This document shows positions 26,101-38,715 of a DNA stretch of 60,000 nucleotides, piece after piece. The position numbers were made by a program, and so were the translations under genes. Positions within the stretch are counted from its first letter, which is position 1; every line of letters begins with the position of its first letter. The notes under the pieces are model-generated. The model was not told the origin of the DNA. It worked only from the letters and a program-made list of their open reading frames with translations, and ran no database searches. The DNA lies in NCBI RefSeq assembly GCF_964355755.1, contig NC_092672.1:312001-372000 (forward strand). The letters are read 5' to 3'. Source of the DNA: Antedon mediterranea (taxonomy: Eukaryota > Echinodermata > Crinoidea > Comatulida > Antedonidae).

Positions 26101-26244
26101 GGAATCCTCAGTATCACAAACATAGGTATAGAAACTATTTTTAACTTGTTTTTCACATTTTAAGGGTGAAGATCTAAAAATTGAGCCGGGTAAACAGCAA
26201 ATTTGAATTCAGCACCCCGAAATTACCCTAAAACACATGTTTAT
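23147..26244. mobile_element. 3.1-kb element with long inverted arms (about 350 bp each)
   Basis: The terminal word ATAAACATGTGTTTTAGGGT at 23147 is repeated inverted at 26244. The match extends through ACCCGGCTCAATTTTTAGAT and AAAATGTGAAAAAC, then inward to about 23510 on the left and about 25875 on the right. The right arm lacks a block of roughly 70 bp present on the left but contains an extra internal copy of a subunit of about 160 bp. YY1-like words (AAGATGGCCGCCAT, ATGGCGACCATCTTG) recur within the arms. No target duplication is clear; the outermost shared base pair could be a TA. No transposase was recognised inside; the largest internal frame (24131-24469, minus, 112 codons) has no known domain. 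Confidence 0.75.
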
Positions 26245-26603
26245 TCGCTTTTAACACGAAATGCCTACAGCATCTTATTAGAGTGGAAATATGACTATCT
26301 GGACTAGTCTATAACATAACAATTTCAATTTAATCTTTCCAACTGGACTTATTTAAGCAATGGCTTTAGATTTATAAAAAAGGGTGAACATTTTAAAAAT
26401 TATTTGGTTTACATTATTATCATCCACTGCAAAATAATAAACAAACAGTAAGTGCTGTACTGCAGTAGAACGATTTAGTTTGATTGTTTTGTAAATGTAA
26501 CGTTATTGATGACTTCTTAGCTGCTTTCTTCAAAGTATTATTTAGAAAGGTGTTCAAACTTGTTTAAATTTTAGATTTCCTTTTGAATTTAACTAATCAA
26601 TAT

Positions 26604-26730
26604 AAAGTGATGTGCTCATATGGACATGATGATATCATATCACTACCATATTTAAGCACATCACTACCATATTTGGGCACATCACACTTTTTTGTCGAAC
26701 TAGTTTGATTATAGTGTAGACAGAGCTTTT
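26604..26730. mobile_element. MITE family M, copy A (left end missing)
   Basis: Contains GTGATGTGCTCATATGG, the internal CACTACCATATTTGGGCACA block, and the right terminal sequence AGTGTAGACAGAGCTTT. It matches copies at 49095 and 51131, but the left terminal repeat is absent. About 30 bp just left of it (ending CTAATCAATATAA at 26592-26604) recur just right of it (ending at about 26762) with a few changes, perhaps an old duplication. Confidence 0.75.
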
Positions 26731-29539
26731 CATTTCCATTCTGAATTTAGCTAATCAATATAAGTCGTTCATCTGTTGACCGAAATCTTTTACCTTCAAT
26801 TGCATTTACATTTTCTCAATCTCTTTCAATCTCCAGTTAAAAATAGTTGCTTATAGATGGCTATGAAATACATCAATTTTCATCAAGGTTCTCTAATGGG
26901 TTCTTACAAATGATAGGTTGCCTCTTGTGTTGATTAATCGAGATGGTTATTGTACAGACACTTTAAGTGTCAAATGGTTGAAAAATTAGAATTTGTACTC
27001 ATTTGAAAAACAAAATATAAAACCTACAGTAGGTGGAACAGAAATATAAGCTACCTATATGGTATTTGATTTGATTAGCATCATGGAGCTATCTCCGTGG
27101 TAGAATGTTTAATTAAACATAATATCATGGTAGTTAATTGATAATAGTGCTAGTTAGTACCATAGGTAGTATGAATATTGATATACTGTGTTGGACAGAT
27201 GGCAAGCTTGTTGTAGTATATATTGCTCAGCTTGTGTTTAGAACATTTCAGCACCCCAGAGAGGTTGGTTATTAAAGACCTAACTTAACATTCCTATTTA
27301 ATAGAGATATGAATTATGGCAGATTTGGATGTCATACAGCAGGTATGTCATCGATACCTGCTGCTTTCAATTTAGCAGGGTCACTAGTTGACTTGACCAT
27401 CGACACATCTCATTGAGTTTTCTTGTAATTAACTTAAATAAATATTTTTTAAATGCATACAACATAATTTGGAATAATGAGTTTAAGTTATTCTTAGTTA
27501 ATTTTTTTTAAGATAGACCTACTTGTATTGTTTAATTAAAATTGTATTTAATTTAAATTTTTTATTCAACTAAATGCAAGAAATGTTTGCTCATGAATAT
27601 TCATGAACATGATCATTATGCATGCATCTACCTAAACTGTCAAATAGCGTATAATAATAGTGATATATCCATTAAAACATTGATTACAAGTTCATTGAAT
27701 ATTGATGACATCATGACTTATTCATATGACATGCATTTTTTATTTAATTGGATTTTGTTAGCATCTCATTTTGAAGATCAATGTCACATGTTGTCTATTT
27801 TCAAGAAGATCTATAAATATGTACCATCTCAAGTTCTTTAGTTTAAACTTCCGAAGAATGAAGGAAGAATAAAGAATATATTATAATTTACATGTTTATA
27901 AGTATCTGTTTTGTAAATCTTTTCTCTTCCTCATTGAAATGGTAAGCTTATAGTCATCTGCTGTTAAGAATTCTAATGATGCTATGACTACATACTTAAG
28001 TCTATTCTAAGAAAGTGAAAATGTATTTGTAGGCGGCCTTATTATTTCATAGGCAGACCTGTGTTTCTGTTTTTCAATTTCTTGCTGCCATAATCTACTA
28101 CTACAATACTAGTATAATAATGTCAATAGGTCTTTTTTGTTAACACATTTTTCTTTGGCATTTAACCAGGTAAATATATTACAAATTATTAAAACCAGAT
28201 GAATTTATTACATAGGTTTTAACATATTTACGGTTTTGTAATCTCTAGCTTCTTCTTAAATTGGTTTTTATTTCTTGAGTATTCATAACCAAAAAAGCAT
28301 AGAAACAGTGATATTGTTGTAAAGATTGAATATTGGTTTGATGTTCATAAGAAGACAGCATGTAAAGCAGCAATGATAGTAATAATAATATAAAGAGTAA
28401 TGCCATTTTCAATTTAGAAATTATCAATGTTGTTGAACTCGGATAAGTGCAAGTCAATTTATTACCGTATCATCTTTTTTTAATCTATGACTTTAAAAGA
28501 TTATGCAAATTGGTAATCTGTATTGTGGTGTACTTTTATATTTTTATTGTAGATCTAAAGTTATATCATTTGTGTTGATTTTAGTAATGTCGTTTTATAA
28601 CATTTAGAGGCTGAAAATCTTTGATAAAAGAACTTATAATAGTATTATCTAATATTTAACTAGGCTAATTATTAATGTTTTTCCTGAATAATAGAAACAA
28701 GCCCATGGGCCTATGTCAGGCTGCTAGAAATATCCTTTTAAATCAATAAATGAAAATAAATTACTCATAATTTCTTTGGTGGCAAAAACAAGGCGAATTA
28801 AAAAACTGGTTGCGTTCTAAAAATAACTGCTAAAACATCCAATCAGATTTTTAAAAGTTAACAGGTTTAACACTGTCAATTAAAACAATGGTTATTTTAT
28901 TGACAACAAATGTAAAAGTTATTTATTTCATTTTTTTCAACCAAGACCAGAATATAAATCAGTATCAGCAGAAAGTAAGTCATTTATATATCTTTGGATT
29001 ATTCAAAAAACCTACAACATGTGCTGAGTAGCTAAAATATATGGTGCTAATTTTATATTGACAGCCATATTTCATTATGAAAATTACACTTTTTTTCTTG
29101 TTGGTCCACCAATGTTACATATGTGTCATGGCCCACTGAACTAGATAAAACACATTCTGTTCCAGATAATAAAGCATATGCTTAAAAATTACCAATTAGT
29201 TTTATTTCCCCAAAGAACTATAAAGTTGTGAGAAAAAAGACAATCTTTATTAGTACTTTATTTATTACTATAAATATAAGTTAAAACTGCTTGTAAATGT
29301 GTGGGAATTTTTCAGAATCTGCTATTAATATTTAAATGCCTCATATTTCAATAAAAATCAATGAAAGTCCAAGGATGTTTTTATTTGGAATACTTTCTTA
29401 CAATTCACCCTGGATAAAAAGCAGTTCAACAATTGGCCTAAAAAAATCAGTACTTTCTAGACAGCAATGATGACTGTTTAGTTATTTTATTTTTAAAATA
29501 TTACAATGAAAGTTAAGAGAATAAGAATGAGTTATTAAT
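26731..29539. other. AT-rich intron or intergenic sequence
   Basis: No exon recognised. A perfect 9-bp hairpin stem with a 7-nt loop lies at 27338-27362 (AGCAGGTAT ... ATACCTGCT). The frame at 27587-27841 (+, 84 codons) has no domain. Confidence 0.4.
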
Positions 29540-29618
29540 GTCTATTTCATGCCTATCTTACCTGGATAAACCGACAATAGCCCTTTCTCCTCAAGGAGCG
29601 AGATATAACTCGAAAAGT
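29540..29618. repeat. Dispersed hairpin element D, copy 3
   Basis: Reads GTCTATTTCATGCC, then ATCTTACCTGGATAAACCGA, then a hairpin CTCCTCAAGGAG near 29587-29598, then ATAACTCGAAAAG. It aligns over about 75 bp with copies at 19816 and 45319. Confidence 0.8.
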
Positions 29619-32600
29619 ATATATATAATATATAGTTTTGTAGAATTATGATTATTATTTCAGCAGATTAATACCAGTTTCCTGTTACATTAACATGTTT
29701 TCTAACAAATCTTGTTGTTTGCATTATATGAGAAATTTATGATACGTAGGAGTTTAAGTAAAGCTGGCCGAAAGCAATGTTAAAGAAAGACAGAAATATA
29801 TTAATACTCTTTGTATAAATAACAAATGAAATTGAGGTTAAGTTCGCTATTATTAGTGAATTATGATTTATGTATTGAGAAAGGATTAAAAAAATTATGA
29901 TTATGTATTAAGAGAGGATTAAAAAAACATCTTGAAATTTAAGCTTGGATTGTGACTTTCCATATATTTTTAATGTTATAATACATAATGAGCAATATAT
30001 ACAATATGACACATTTCCCCAATCATATTGAATGTCTGCATTAGAAAAGTAAGGTTTTAAAATGAAGTGAATTCTCAACAATCAATTTTTACACATTTCT
30101 GTCAACACAGTAGGATTTCTACATATTCACATTTAGCTTCTTGAATCTGATTTTGTATACAAGTTGTTGCCAATCATTGTATCGCCTTCATACAGTACTA
30201 TGTTGTTTTACTCATGTTAGTTTTTTCAGTATGAATGTTATCTTTGATATATTTTATTGTCTCCTATATCACTTGCCTCTCAGATTAGTTTATTGCTTTC
30301 AAGATTTTCCTTTAAATTGAGATTAAAGCTAAAATGCTAGACTATAGTATTTAATCCTTCTCTTGAGCCTTTACCCCCGCAATCTGTCTTTGGTGATGTA
30401 AATCTAGCAGACAAGATGTGAAATAACAACCTTTTCAAACTGTTCTACAGACAGTGTGTTTTATGACAAACACTTTCATTCAAAGTCATGTGACTTTGGT
30501 AGGATTTTCTACATATTCACATTTAGCTTCTTGTTAATTCCCTTGGCTACACTAGCCTACAATGATTGAAAACCACATCAAATTCTACTGGATGAAATAT
30601 AAATTTTGTGTTGGTGATGGGACCCTAAGGAAATACAATAATAAAAGCTTATGTTGTCATGATTATTTCAAGAATTTTTATTTTGCTGTATAAGTATTTT
30701 TTTTTTCTCAGTAGAGAATATTCTACAAACTGAATAGTTTTGCTTTTCTATTACTTGTATTGAATGCTACTTGACATAAATTTGACCTTACTGTAGTTAG
30801 GATGAAAGTTCACTGACCAATCAGACACTAGAATAATGAAACTGTTATTGCCCAATCAGGAAGTTGTAGCTAAGCACCAAAAGTTTAGGCCAATCATAAG
30901 AAGCATATGCTTCAGTCATTGATATGAAGTTAAATGAGCAATGTTTGAGCAAAAAAAAAAAGAATTGTTCTGTCTGTTATCAAATACTAATCAAAGCAAT
31001 ATCATTTATCCTTATCATTATCCACTGGCCAATTATTAATTATTTTTTACCTGATATTGCTTCTATTGTGTATAGTCTGGTCAGTTTACTCTTAAGGGTA
31101 ACATAAAGAATAAGGTATGATTGTTTGATAGTTAAGAGGGCAACTTTACTAGGTTAAGTAGTCTGTAGTGTTTCTTTAAGTATTATCTGTCGCCAGAGAC
31201 AAAGCGATGCATGAAAAACAATAATGACAAACACAAATTTTTTTTGGTTTTTTCTTTTTTATATTTGGGTAACATACCTTATTTATTTGTTTTTCATAGC
31301 TATTAGTTCATAATTTAGTAGTCATCAAGGACTGTGATTCACCTAAAACATGACTGATGAAAATAACCCTAGTTTTTTTTTTATTCAATGTAAATGTCAA
31401 TATTTCTAAAAGAATAAATAGCATTACTTTGGAATATTTTTAGTTGTTTACAACTTTGAATAGTGCAATAAATACCATATTGTATATTTTAAAAAATACC
31501 GTACCTCCTCATCAATATGTATAGAAGCTGCTCCAGATTGTCAATAGAATACAAGAGATAGGATATATTTCTACTGTAGCTATTTTAGATCAAAGTTTAC
31601 AATCCAATTACATTTAGTCTGTCATAATCAATTTACATAAAAACATAAGTATTAACTACAATTATAACACAAATATTTGGGATTTGAAACTAAGTTGTTT
31701 TAATTAAAATTTCAGGCAGCATTATTGCATAAAATCTTCCATAATTCAATTTCTAATTTAATGGTTACAGCGGATAAATAATCGTTTGTATTTGCCGACA
31801 ACGGCCATTAAAACGTTGTTAAAATTGATTATTCTGTTTAAACCCCAGAGTAATGGTATTACAAGAACATTATATTTTAATGTAATTATGGCATTATATT
31901 TTGGAATTAAAATCCTATTTTGTCGCTACAACTTCGTCTAGTTATTGTGTTTGACATTGAGCAGTAAAAATAGGCCAAGTGTGAGAAAGTCAAAGTTTAG
32001 ATGTAAATGATACAGTGAGACTGGTTTCAAGGTAAATACAACATGCCTTAAATCATCTTGCATAACTTTACATATAGTTTAAATTGTTAACATATTTATG
32101 TTGCTATTTAAATGTTGCCTACAGAATATTTATCAAAAACAAATGGACAGATTTTGTTTTTGTTGGTTTGTTTCTCTCTCTAACTACACTGCACAGTGTT
32201 TGTAAAGATTTACTTTCTACTTATTTATTTAAACTTAAGTAGCATTTTATAACTATACTGTATGTTTTAAATCAATTTAAATATTAAGTTTTACTGCTCA
32301 GACAATACATTGATGATGTAGTTCTCAGTCAGTGCAAGACTTTGTAGATGATATATTTTCTCATTTATGTTGGGATGAATAACCCGTATTAAGTAGACTT
32401 ATAAATACAATAAAATTACAAGTTTATATGTTTTATATAATGAAAAATGGTAGCTAATTAATTTTATGCTCCACCATCTGGCGTGTAAATTGTCCATCTT
32501 GACCTGAACTGAAGAAATTTCTCATTTTTCAAGATTGAATTTCACTAGCTTAAGCTTTGTTAACTTGGCAACCTTTTCTGACAGATGTATAAAATGTTAC

Positions 32601-32714
32601 ATTTGATATTCTTTATGAGATGAACATTCTTAACATAAGGTTGCTTAAGATTCAAATTTGTAATTTTAGAAAAGAAGATTCAGCCAAATTTAGTAATCTC
32701 AAATTTCTGATGTA
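29619..32714. other. AT-rich sequence with a CCAAT cluster and a split direct repeat
   Basis: Three CCAATCA words sit at 30817, 30852 and 30890 (35 and 38 bp apart), and a CCAAT lies near 31028. A direct repeat of about 33 bp containing CTACATATTCACATTTAGCT occurs at about 30111-30144 and again near 30499-30532. No exon was recognised; the frame at 30924-31106 has no domain. Confidence 0.4.
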
Positions 32715-33466
32715 CTTTGAATGCTACTACTCTAGACCAGTATTCTCAAATCCTTTATGTACTTTGAATGCTACTACTCTAGACCAGTATTCTCAAATCC
32801 TTTATGTTCTTTGAATGCTACTACTCTAGACCAGTATTCTCAAATCCTTTATGTACTTTGAATGCTACTACTCTAGACCAGTATTCTCAAATCCTTTATG
32901 TACTTTGAATGCTACTACTCTAGACCAGTATTCTCAAATCCTTTATGTACTTTGAATGCTACTACTCTAGACCAGTATTCTCAAATCCTTTATGTACTTT
33001 GAATGCTACTACTCTAGACCAGTATTCTCAAATCCTTTATGTTCTTTGAATGCTACTACTCTAGACCAGTATTCTCAAATCCTTTATGTTCTTTGAATGC
33101 TACTACTCTAGACCAGTATTCTCAAATCCTTTATGTACTTTGAATGCTACTACTCTAGACCAGTATTCTCAAATCCTTTATGTTCTTTGAATGCTACTAC
33201 TCTAGACCAGTATTCTCAAATCCTTTATGTACTTTGAATGCTACTACTCTAGACCAGTATTCTCAAATCCTTTATGTACTTTGAATGCTACTACTCTAGA
33301 CCAGTATTCTCAAATCCTTTATGTACTTTGAATGCTACTACTCTAGACCAGTATTCTCAAATCCTTTATGTTCTTTGAATGCTACTACTCTAGACCAGTA
33401 TTCTCAAATCCTTTATGTACTTTGAATGCTACTACTCTAGACCAGTATTCTCAAATCCTTTATGTT
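32715..33466. repeat. 47-bp minisatellite, 16 copies
   Basis: A 47-bp unit beginning CTTTGAATGCTACTACTCTA repeats 16 times. The only regular variation is one position near the unit boundary (TATGTACTTTG or TATGTTCTTTG), distributed irregularly. Because 47 is not a multiple of three, the short open frame at 32620-32814 crosses only the first copies and is not a gene. Confidence 0.97.
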
Positions 33467-35806
33467 CTCGTTTCTTTCAGATGTTAATATTTTATGTTTT
33501 TTATTATTTTTTTTATTTATTCGGTATAAATACTCAAAATACAACAGAAGTTGAAATTCTTTTTTTTACAAAAAAATAAATCTCTCTCAAGTCTACCATT
33601 TCTGTGCTTATTGTTATTTTGAGACCGTAATTAAAGCTCATGAATTGTTTTTTTTAAACATGTCATGTTTTGGGATTTTCATTTTTATCGCTTTTTGTTG
33701 AAGACTGTAGAAGATAATTTTACACTATCACCTTTCCTATTTCACTTAGATTATGGAGTCCATGCTTAGATTTCAAATCTGTACTGTAATTGACTTTTGA
33801 ATATAAAACAATAATCTAATCCTACAGTCTACAATTTGCTTAAATGGAAATAATAAGCCTGGAACCAAGAAGTTAAAGGTTTCGAATGAATCTTCAATCT
33901 TGCTTAAGTTCCCTATCCTAGCATTGATGGTAAATAAGCCCACAAGCCTAACTCTGATGACAAAGTTTTTCTCTCTAACTAACATGTAGTGCCAAACACA
34001 AGGATGTAAAGTAAATAGTGACCTTTCCATTTACACAATTTACATATGTTGAAAGATCATCAGTAAATTATGGATTTTAAATTTTTGATTAATATGGCAT
34101 CGGTAAAATGATTCCGGATTTGTATTCTACTTTTTACTGAATAAATTAGTATCACTAAACTTGAAATGACAAATCATATGTATAAAATACAGTAAGATAG
34201 ATTAGAAAAGGTAATTTTGATATCTTTTGACATTCAGTATTAAGATAAGTTCTTATAAACATATATAAAACTTTATTACTTTACTAAGGACATTTGTGTT
34301 TTATATTTATTTTTCTGTTTGTTCAATGTTTATTTTTCAAATTATTTAATCAGGACTAAACTGCAAACATTTTAATTATAAACTACACACATGCTGTGAG
34401 ATTTATTCCCCAGTACCTGACTCATGCAGGTAATGCCTATTGACTGTTTTCTTTATGAGGTTTTCCAGATTAATTGATAAATGTTATGTCTTTATTACTT
34501 GGAGAGATTAATTCTATTAGACGTTATGTTCCTTAAAGTAAGTTACCCGTCATTGAAAGAACAAATTATTTAATAGTGGATTTATTTATATAAATATGTT
34601 ATAAGGCATTTAATAGATTATAAATATATAGATGAATATATGGCAATTGAAAACAAAGTTATAAAATAAAATATTTATAACATTTTTTAATGAATTATTA
34701 ATAAATAATTAATGTTGTGAAATGTATGAATAAAACAAACAGTTCTGAAATGAATATATTATGTAGTAAATGAATAGGCCTCATACATTATGTAGTAAAT
34801 TAAATATTTATTTTTAATTAAGTAAAATCATACATAATCCCATTCTGTAGGATCAACATATTCTAAGTTGGTGATGTGTAATTATTTCTACTAATAGATA
34901 AAAGCAATAATATGTTGTTCTTTGATTATGCACAGAATATTATTGTAAATTTTTTTTAATTATTCTACTTTTTGTCATTTTATCTTTATGTTTCATTGGA
35001 ACAGAAATAGTAATTCTAGAATTGCTTTAGCTTAATATTTATCATGTTAAGTATGTGTCACCAACACAATGTATTATGTACTTTAGCTTGTTTACAGTGT
35101 CTTATTGCTAGGCTGAGCACTGCCTACATCAAGGCTAGTCAAGTAGCACAGTAGGGACTCTTTTGCTAATGATGTTCTTTACCTTTATCACCAAGGTTTT
35201 ATCAATTTAAACATGTTTCTGAGTATCAATTATTCTAAAAGTACTCTTAGCCTGATGTGCCTGGCTTTGTAGTAATGTACTAAGGCATTGAATGTTGTAG
35301 TAATGTGCCAAGCATTGAATGTTGGAAACATTAAGTCATTTAATTGCAAGTAATAAACCTTGCTGATGAATCTGGAATAATTTATTAGTCAATTTTAAAT
35401 ATTATTAATTTACTTTCAAGTGTATGACATGATTCTTTGGTAATTCAATTGATATGAAATAAACTTGTGATATCAAGGGGAGTTTTAATGGATTTGGAGA
35501 AAAACAAGTTGGACCTCCTTCAACTTGTGTTAGTAGGACTTATAGATGGCAGCATACTACTTTTCATTGCACACTGTATTTTCCTAAGTTAAAATTCAAA
35601 GCATGTAATACGATGGCATTTTTGTGGAAATTACTATACAATGTATATTTCTTCATGAATTTTTTATCATTTTAAAATCAAATATTTATATGCATTTATG
35701 TGGTTTTTTAAATACATAACAACATTTAATTTGTGCTAAATTTATTCTGATTTATTGATGAGTTTGGTATTATATTATTTATTCACTGTTTATTCTCTTA
35801 TTCCAG
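33467..35806 (+). other. Sequence upstream of the first visible Eph exon (intron)
   Basis: AT-rich and free of recognisable exons. A near duplication at about 35270-35330 (GTAGTAATGT...GCATTGAATGTTG, twice) is minor. It ends in the acceptor TTATTCCAG at 35806. Confidence 0.5.
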
Positions 35807-35962
35807 CTTGTCCTATTGGAACATATAAATCTGAGATTGGAAATGGACCGTGTTCTCCTTGTCCGGCCAAGAGCCATGCCGATCATAATAGGACGACGTC
35901 ATGCACATGTATTGCTGGTTATTATAGAACGGAATCTGAACCACCATCGAAAGCCTGTACAG
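35807..35962 (+). CDS. Eph: Eph receptor exon: cysteine-rich (Eph/GCC2-GCC3-like) segment
   Basis: First visible exon of an Eph-family receptor tyrosine kinase. It enters in phase 1 (two bases complete a split Ala codon) and encodes CPIGTYKSEIGNGPCSPC, then HADHNRTTSCTCIAGYYR and KACT. Six cysteines follow the spacing of the juxta-ligand-binding, EGF-like part of Eph ectodomains. Length is 156 bp, the size I recall for the equivalent vertebrate exon, and both flanking introns interrupt at phase 1. Acceptor TTCCAG and donor GTAAGA are good. The exons for the signal peptide and ephrin-binding domain must lie upstream; I could not find them in the 35.8 kb available. HNRT is a potential N-glycosylation site. 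Confidence 0.93.
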
Positions 35963-37057
35963 GTAAGAGTAATCGTATATGTTTTATATATCTTTACATT
36001 CTATGAAATACACTAAAAGTATATTTACTTTTTATTATAGATGAAATAATGTAAACTGAATTGAATATCTACCCCTTTTTTTCCTGAATTTGCTTAATTT
36101 ATTACAATAGTTATTTTAATGGAATGCAAAAATCCAATCAAGGACAAAACAATCAAATTTAAACTTTTTTTTGACCTATTAATCTTTTATTCTCAATTTG
36201 TATAATTTAATCAGTATGTTTATGCATTTAATCCATCAAATACCAACCACTTTTTATTCTGACTCAAAGCATACTTTCTAATTCTGAATATTTCTGTTTC
36301 TGTCGGGCATCATTTATCGGAGTACTGGGAATACAAAACAGAGCTTCAAATAGTATAAAAAATAATGAATAAATACTGTGATTTAAAATGTTCTTTCTCA
36401 TTTAAATCAAACTATATGTAAGGCTTATATATATTTATCAAAGTATGATAAGAAATGTTTTTAAATTGAACTTAATTTTTTTATAAATCAAATTGTAGTA
36501 GTTTATTAACCAAGACGTCTATGTTTCTTTTGTCACTCCAGTTTATATAACATGATTCGTTTTTTTAACTAAATATTTTCATCAAATGTCTTCAGTGTTG
36601 TTTGTGTTGAATGGATAGCTAATCTGAATGTTGCCTAGGGTATCTGCAGATGTGTGTATTTAGCCTTTTCAGTATTTAGTTTAACATTTACATGTAATGT
36701 TACCCTATCATCATGAAATTAATGTTCAAAAAGACTTAGTTAACTAATCAATGTTGACACATGTTTGTTTATCTGATGACCTGACATTTACTTTACAAAT
36801 TTTTTGAAAATGTATCATCAATCACAGTTGCCTTGAAGTTACATTTCTGTATGTGTTGTGCATTTTGTTTCAGGCCAATAGGTCTTAATACGTCGTCAAT
36901 GCTCTAAGCTAATATTTTACTTCTCTTAGATTGATTTTGTATCAAATTGTTGAAACTATCTAAAGTCATGATACAACATTTTTGAACTTTGATTCTTTTG
37001 ATTTGATGTAATGTCTTCAATGAATCCAACTCTATGAATGTAATTTCTTTTTATTAG
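35963..37057 (+). other. Eph: Eph intron, 1095 bp
   Basis: GTAAGA to TTTATTAG. AT-rich; nothing else recognised. Confidence 0.85.
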
Positions 37058-37369
37058 CTCCCCCAGGACCACCAAAAAATCTTCAAGCAAAGGTCAACAA
37101 GGAAACGTCTGTAATCACATTATCGTGGGAACGCCCAAGCGAAACGGGAGGGCGCTCTGATACCAAATACTCCATAACATGTCCACGTTGCCCTAAAGAT
37201 GTCCACTTTTCACCAAGCTGGTCAGACCTGCTCTCCAATGAGGTTAACGTGAGCCGTTTGGCATCATACACTCAGTATTCATTTTTCATCTATTCACAAA
37301 ATGCAGTGTCTAAGTATAGTGATGGAGATGCCAGCTACGCTGTTACAAATGCATCAACATTCTCTTCAG
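37058..37369 (+). CDS. Eph: Eph receptor exon: first fibronectin type III domain
   Basis: A 312-bp symmetrical phase 1-1 exon encoding one whole FN3 domain: APPGPPKNLQAKV, a central ITLSWERPSETGGR, YSITCPRC and YTQYSFFIYSQNAVSKYS. The Trp in strand B, the C-P-R-C pair typical of the Eph first FN3, and the Y..Y.F.I motif of strand F are all present. In Eph receptors this domain links the cysteine-rich region to the membrane-proximal FN3. Acceptor TTATTAG, donor GTAATA. Composition is clearly richer in G/C than the flanking introns. Confidence 0.95.
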
Positions 37370-38212
37370 GTAATATTTTTTAAATTGTTTTCTTGTACAT
37401 ATGCCTCAGCATTCAAGCTTATTTGTACTATAAAGTAAAACCCATTTATCTTTCAAATATGGATTTTAGAATAGAGTTTGACAACATTGGTTTTTGCTAC
37501 CAGCATGCTTTAAATAATAAAACATGTTTATACTTTCCCCATGACTTTGAACGATATACAGGAAACAGTTATATTTTCTGAGAAATAAAATACATGAATC
37601 ATCATATATGTATATATATCATTCATAAAAAACAACATCCTAAAAGTTTTTTTTATTGAAAGGAGAAATATTTTCAGCAATGAAATATTTGTTCAGAGAT
37701 CTCAAGCACTATAAATACATTTTTTCACAAATCAAATGTCTTAATAAATTTCAAAGTAATGTGTAAGCTTAAATGGTATGTCCACAAGAATCTATAAAAG
37801 GATTTAATTGTCAAATAATTTCTGATCAATTAATCTCCGACCTGTCAACCTGCTCGTTTAACAAATCATAATAGTTATATTGTGTTTATCTAGTGTGTCC
37901 ATAAATGTACATTAGTGTCTATCTTGAATAACTAATGGCAAATGGATACTGTCCATTGCACAGGTCATACAAATTTCCTCAGGTCATTTTTTCACACCTC
38001 GTTGCATGCATTAGGCTCCTATCATTTTTAATTATGGAATCTGATAACCTATAAATATTCTTATGAATATAGACATTTTGATCAAATTTATAGGTTTTTT
38101 TACATAAGGTTAATCTAATTGAATTTTATTATTATGATATCTGAAATAAAATCTTTTTAAAATATAGTTTTTCGGAATTAAAATTGACCGATTATAGTGA
38201 AACATAAACCTG

Positions 38213-38518
38213 AACATTTTCCATTTCTTTCTGCCATTAGCCATGACATAGGTTTCAGTACAACAAACTGTAACATTTTCCATTTCTTTCTGCCATTAGC
38301 CATGACATAGGTTTCAGTACAACACATCAAACTGTAACATTTTCCATTTCTTTCTGCCATTAGCCATGACATAGGTTTCAGTACAACAAACTGTAACATT
38401 TTCCATTTCTTTCTGCCATAGCCATGACATAGGTTTCAGTACAACACATCAAACTGTAACATTTTCCATTTCTTTCTGCCATATTAGCCATGACATAGGT
38501 TTCAGTACAACAAACTGT
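38213..38518. repeat. 59-64-bp minisatellite, 5 copies, alternating length
   Basis: Units starting AACATTTTCCATTTCTTTCT lie at 38213, 38272, 38336, 38395 and 38458; a partial starts at 38519. Spacing alternates 59, 64, 59, 63, 61. The longer units contain an extra ACATC after GTACAAC, which suggests an older two-unit higher-order repeat. Small indels also occur at CCATTAGCC. Confidence 0.93.
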
Positions 38519-38601
38519 AACATTTAATGTTCTGACATATTTTATTACCTGTTCATGTAAAATACATTTACATTTGAATGTACAGTGATATTCTGTAACC
38601 A

Positions 38602-38690
38602 CGAAAAAAAAAGGAACAATCTCACTGGGTTGCCAAAGGCCTCTGTGAAAAAGTGGTCAGGTTGAAATCTTTGAAAACTGTACTGGTGGC
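38602..38690 (-). repeat. Dispersed repeat family R1, copy 2
   Basis: On the reverse strand reads TTTCAACCTGACCACTTTTT, CACAGAGGCCTTTGGCAACC, then GAGATTGTTCCTTTTT, matching the copies at 3143 and 48590. Confidence 0.75.
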
Positions 38691-38715
38691 TACGGCCCTA
38701 ATGTATATTTGATAT

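Noticed and set aside
38178-38602. Two minus-strand open frames with repeated METYVMA-like peptides
   Set aside because: They are translations of the 59/64-bp minisatellite in an Eph intron; frame and indels follow the repeat, and no exon signals support them.
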